Assembly (NCBI GenBank): GCA_027293795.1
Contig: JAPYLE010000155.1
Location: forward strand, 1-8,859
Origin: Rickettsia endosymbiont of Ixodes persulcatus
Lineage (GTDB): Bacteria; Pseudomonadota; Alphaproteobacteria; Rickettsiales; Rickettsiaceae
DNA length: 8,859 nucleotides
Reading direction: 5' to 3'
Below are positions 6,915 to 8,859 of the stretch, in pieces; position 1 is the stretch's first letter, and each line of letters opens with the position of its first letter. The notes under the pieces are model-generated. The model saw only the letters and a program-made list of their open reading frames with translations, ran no database searches and had not been told where the DNA came from. Made by a program: the position numbers and the translations under genes.

Positions 6915-7090
6915 ATGACCGTATCACCTCTAAAACAAAATTTTGATAATGATAAAAAATTTTTAATTGATACAACTCAAGAATTTTTAAAAAATAGTAG
7001 TAAATTCAGTGAACCTTTAAGAGCAATAGAGAAGAGGTCAATAAGGCAGTTAAAAACGGTAATTTTACTGAGGCATTGCAAAAACTCGAA
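6915..7090 (+). pseudogene. Small frameshifted gene remnant, unidentified
   Basis: From ATG 6915 a frame reads MTVSPLKQNFDNDKKFLID and on to SEPLRAIE near 7029. Around 7030-7035 the sensible reading moves to another frame, giving EEVNKAVKNGNFTEALQKLE, before a stop near 7103. Both parts are charged and helix-prone and probably belonged to one small protein. Its position before a reductase remnant made me consider a phasin (polyhydroxybutyrate granule protein), but no motif confirms it. The upstream TATAAA at 6899-6904 lies too close to the ATG to be convincing as a promoter for a leadered mRNA. Confidence 0.45.
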
Positions 7091-7173
7091 ATTTTGCATT
7101 TTTAGTTGATAAAAATGCCGGTTTTATAACAGGTGAGACTATTTCCATCAATGGCGGTCATAATATGATTTAA
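7081..7173 (+). pseudogene. C-terminal remnant of a short-chain dehydrogenase (acetoacetyl-CoA reductase/FabG-like)
   Basis: This frame ends FLVDKNAGFITGETISINGG followed by HNMI and TAA at 7171-7173. The GFITGETISINGG block is the hallmark C-terminus of classical NAD(P)H short-chain dehydrogenases of the FabG/PhaB group, which reduce 3-ketoacyl-ACP or acetoacetyl-CoA. The Rossmann GxxxGxG motif and the catalytic Ser-Tyr-Lys are all missing, so only the last 25-30 residues survive. HNM at the end leans towards acetoacetyl-CoA reductase (PhaB), which makes polyhydroxybutyrate precursors, but FabG cannot be excluded. The 5' portion has been deleted and joined to an unrelated small reading frame. 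Confidence 0.75.
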
Positions 7174-7189
7174 AACAATTAACTAATAT

Positions 7190-7484
7190 AGATTTGAAGA
7201 GGATAAACAAAAAGCATTACTTGAATTACAGTTAAAATCATCAGATAAATTTTAAAAGATTGCTTTGAAAAAGAATTCCTTAATTTAGATGTTGTTAAAG
7301 TTTTTGTAAAACTTATATTAGAAGAAGAACCTAAACCGAACCCTGCACCTCTGAACCTGAACTTGTATTTGAAGCTGTAACACTACCTTTTGATATAAAT
7401 AGTTTGCATTCCAGAGATGATGTTTAAAATAGCAGGCGGTGAATTAATGAATAAACAAGATGACCAGCATATACCACATTCTTG
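7190..7484 (+). pseudogene. Frameshifted gene remnant of unknown family
   Basis: Consecutive pieces in different frames look like one former protein. They are RFEEDKQKALLELQLKSSDK (7190-7249), then KDCFEKEFLNLDVVKVFVKL and ILEEEPKPNPA (7255-7347), then SEPELVFEAVTLPFDINSLH and SRDDV (about 7350-7426), then IAGGELMNKQDDQHIPHS up to a TGA at 7482-7484. The middle holds a Glu/Pro linker-like run. Each piece is acidic and protein-like, and the breaks at about 7253, 7348 and 7427 look like single-base losses or gains. The last piece overlaps the start of the next gene (7460), suggesting the two were once translationally coupled. I do not recognise the family. Confidence 0.5.
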
Positions 7485-7777
7485 ACCATGTGCCTGCTAT
7501 TTATAAGCAGGACATAGAAATAGAGTATGAGCATTTGGCAATGCAATTAATTAAGTCCGGTAAATTACGAATAGAGACCAATGATTGCTGCAATTTTGCA
7601 AGGTTTACCGAGCCTACTCTTAATATAAGCTTAATGGTTAGTAAAGAAGAACTAACAAACCCGCATTTAATCCCTGAAACTATCAAGCTTTTTCAAAGTT
7701 TATACAGAAATTCCGCTTCAGATCAGAAAATAAAATCAATTTTTGACAATTTAAAAAAGCAAATACAAAAACTATAG
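7460..7777 (+). pseudogene. N-terminal fragment of DUF2748-like protein, ended by in-frame TAG
   Basis: This 105-codon piece begins MTSIYHILDHVPAIYKQDIE and is the front of a large gene that continues to at least 8743. It ends at TAG 7775-7777. The same frame is open immediately after (PVKKEVTEML), so a single base change, such as CAG or AAG to TAG, accounts for the break. The assignment to the Rickettsia-restricted family DUF2748, of unknown function, rests on my recollection of rickettsial sequences and not on a search. The part before the stop shows no membrane segment or signal peptide. It could still be translated as a short protein, or at a low level by amber readthrough. Confidence 0.6.
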
Positions 7778-8494
7778 CCGGTTAAGAAAGAAGTAACCGA
7801 AATGTTGGCACGTATTTTTGTCCAATCTGCCCATCCGATCGTAATAAGGTGGCTTCTTCTTAATAAGACAGAAGTATTTCTTACCTATTCGCATAATATC
7901 GGCGATATGATGGATATGGTTAACTGGCAACAGGTAGGAGCTAATAGCGGCATGCAAAGTACTAACGGCAAGGATGTAGCTATTTTTGTTTCATGCGGCG
8001 GTAATCCTTTTGCTGAAAACAATAAAGCTCATCCGACTTACGGCAACGGCTTTGCTGTAGCAGCAAGACTCCAGATTATCGCAGCTCAAGAACTTGGGCA
8101 TTTTGCCGATATAAAAAGAGATGATAGAGGTCAGCAAATTACTCGCCATTCAGCTAATTTTTCTGGTACTAAAGCTACGGATAAAGTAAGAATTGCTAGA
8201 AGAAATGATATAATACATTGTCATAATTTCCTTCATAAGCTCCTTAAAGCAGGTATGAAAAAGCAGCTAGAATATGAGACGAAACTTAAATTTTATAATG
8301 CAAATAAAGTTAGCAGTTTAAAAGTTTACGCTATAAAATTCATGATTTTTATATATAAATTTCGGCTTTTAAATTGTAGCAGTAGGCATAATCTAATATT
8401 TGTAAAAAAATTTAAAACCGATAAATATATGGCATTAATGATTGATGCTATGTTTAAAGATATGCAAGCTAATTTATCACCGGCAGCTGTATAA
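7778..8494 (+). pseudogene. Central fragment of DUF2748-like protein
   Basis: It is in the same frame as the preceding fragment and separated from it only by the TAG codon; an internal ATG at 7802 could restart translation. It reads MLARIFVQSAHPIVIRWLLL, then a Gly-rich, well-ordered stretch (SCGGNPFAENNKAHPTYG) and AAQELGHFADIKRD, encoded near 8081-8122. QELGH is one residue from the HExxH zinc-peptidase motif, and one base change (CAA from CAT/CAC) would convert it. Whether intact relatives have His there I cannot say. The later part is basic and contains an apolar stretch (VYAIKFMIFIYKF). The frame ends in TAA after SPAAV because one or two bases seem to have been lost near 8490. Confidence 0.6.
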
Positions 8495-8743
8495 AAATAA
8501 AAACCCTGAAATTGAAGAAGCGATAGCCTGCATTGAAGCCTTAGCAAGAGTACCTCAACAAGCCATAAAATGGGGATATTTAACTACCAAAGAAACTATG
8601 CATGACCCTGTAAATATATTATAATGAGGTTATACCTCCTTTAATTACTAGCTATAATGCCGTTACCGGTGAAGATTATAAACGTGATTTTAAAAAGCCA
8701 AAAAGTAATTTCTTTTCTAAAATTAATCTCTTAGGGTTTAATT
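8495..8743 (+). pseudogene. C-terminal fragment of DUF2748-like protein, cut by an insertion sequence
   Basis: After the break at about 8490 the protein continues in another frame as YKNKNPEIEEAIACIEALAR and onward to TTKETMHDPVNIL, stop at 8622-8624. A further frameshift at about 8612-8617 leads to YYNEVIPPLITSYNAVTGED, then FKKPKSNFFSKINLLGFN up to about 8743, where the insertion-sequence hairpin starts. With the two upstream fragments the ancestral protein had at least about 428 residues. The native C-terminus is not in the window. Confidence 0.6.
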
Positions 8744-8859
8744 CCCCGAAGCTTTGCTTCGTGATATGATGTATGGATGGAAGAGAGTAGGTACATACAT
8801 AAGAGCCATAATGTTACAGTACTTATTTATCATTTAGTAACGCCTGCAAAATATCGTAG
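8744..8859 (+). mobile_element. Left end of an IS200/IS605-type insertion sequence (partial)
   Basis: The element is recognised by its transposase start at 8777 and by a compact subterminal hairpin, CGAAGC-TTT-GCTTCG at 8747-8761, placed where IS200/IS605 elements carry the left-end hairpin bound by TnpA. These elements have no terminal inverted repeats and make no target duplication, so the exact boundary cannot be set. The upstream reading frame loses protein-like sense at about 8743. The element runs past the right edge of the window. Confidence 0.75.
8777..8859 (+). CDS. tnpA: IS200-family Y1 transposase TnpA, N-terminal part only
   Basis: The frame from ATG 8777 reads MEESRYIHKSHNVTVLIYHL followed by VTPAKYR and is still open at the window edge: 27 complete codons of a protein usually about 130-155 residues. 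The H-N-V-x-x-L-x-Y-H-hydrophobic-V-x-P-x-K-Y-R pattern is the standard first strand of IS200-like HUH/Y1 transposases, which cut and join single-stranded DNA through a tyrosine. The HUH motif and catalytic Tyr would lie beyond the edge, so activity cannot be judged. ATG 8777 was chosen because the nearby ATGs at 8768 and 8773 are in other frames that hit early stops. Confidence 0.85.
   Translation, partial: MEESRYIHKSHNVTVLIYHLVTPAKYR

Noticed and set aside
7501..7957. Minus-strand frames opposite the DUF2748-like gene
   Set aside because: They are complements of recognisable plus-strand coding sequence and have no ribosome site.
8326..8547. 73-codon minus-strand frame
   Set aside because: It lies opposite the plus-strand protein-like frame that continues across the frameshift at about 8490; a shadow.

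Overview
The window looks like a piece of a Rickettsia chromosome, most likely a species carrying insertion sequences. Four things suggest this: very AT-rich DNA and codon use, long intergenic stretches, a palindromic repeat of the Rickettsia palindromic element (RPE) type butted against a gene end, and several genes caught at different stages of decay beside intact housekeeping genes. The order desaturase - tsaD - small orphan gene, convergent with clpB, also fits my recollection of gcp/tsaD and clpB being neighbours in Rickettsia. The species cannot be fixed from the sequence alone.

Layout, left to right. Positions 1-326 are visibly richer in G+C than the rest. They carry a 34-bp direct repeat spaced 136 bp apart and several small hairpins, and I do not recognise a function. 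Positions about 345-999 are the wreck of an OmpR-type response regulator: receiver remnants followed by a winged-helix remnant, broken by several frameshifts. Positions 1159-3392 hold two intact co-directional genes 11 bases apart: a membrane fatty acid desaturase with an unusual coiled-coil tail, and tsaD (tRNA t6A synthesis). A 111-bp RPE-like palindrome begins inside the last codons of tsaD. A strong-looking sigma70 promoter with an inverted repeat at its start site then drives an intact 162-residue orphan protein (3587-4075), which ends at a perfect 36-bp palindrome. clpB (4251-6827) lies on the minus strand, converging on that region, with its own terminator-like hairpin.

Beyond clpB the right third (6915-8859) is degraded. 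It holds a small broken reading frame, the C-terminal end of an acetoacetyl-CoA reductase/FabG-like short-chain dehydrogenase, an unidentified frameshifted remnant, and a large gene probably of the Rickettsia DUF2748 family. The last is split by an in-frame amber codon and two frameshifts, then cut off by the left end of an IS200/IS605-type element whose Y1 transposase begins at 8777 and runs off the window.

The working genes are housekeeping: membrane lipid unsaturation, tRNA modification and protein disaggregation. I see no convincing complete new defence, toxin or secretion system. The items most worth a second look are the repeat-bearing left edge, the orphan gene with its operator-like palindrome, the tailed desaturase, and the decayed DUF2748 gene with its near-HExxH motif.
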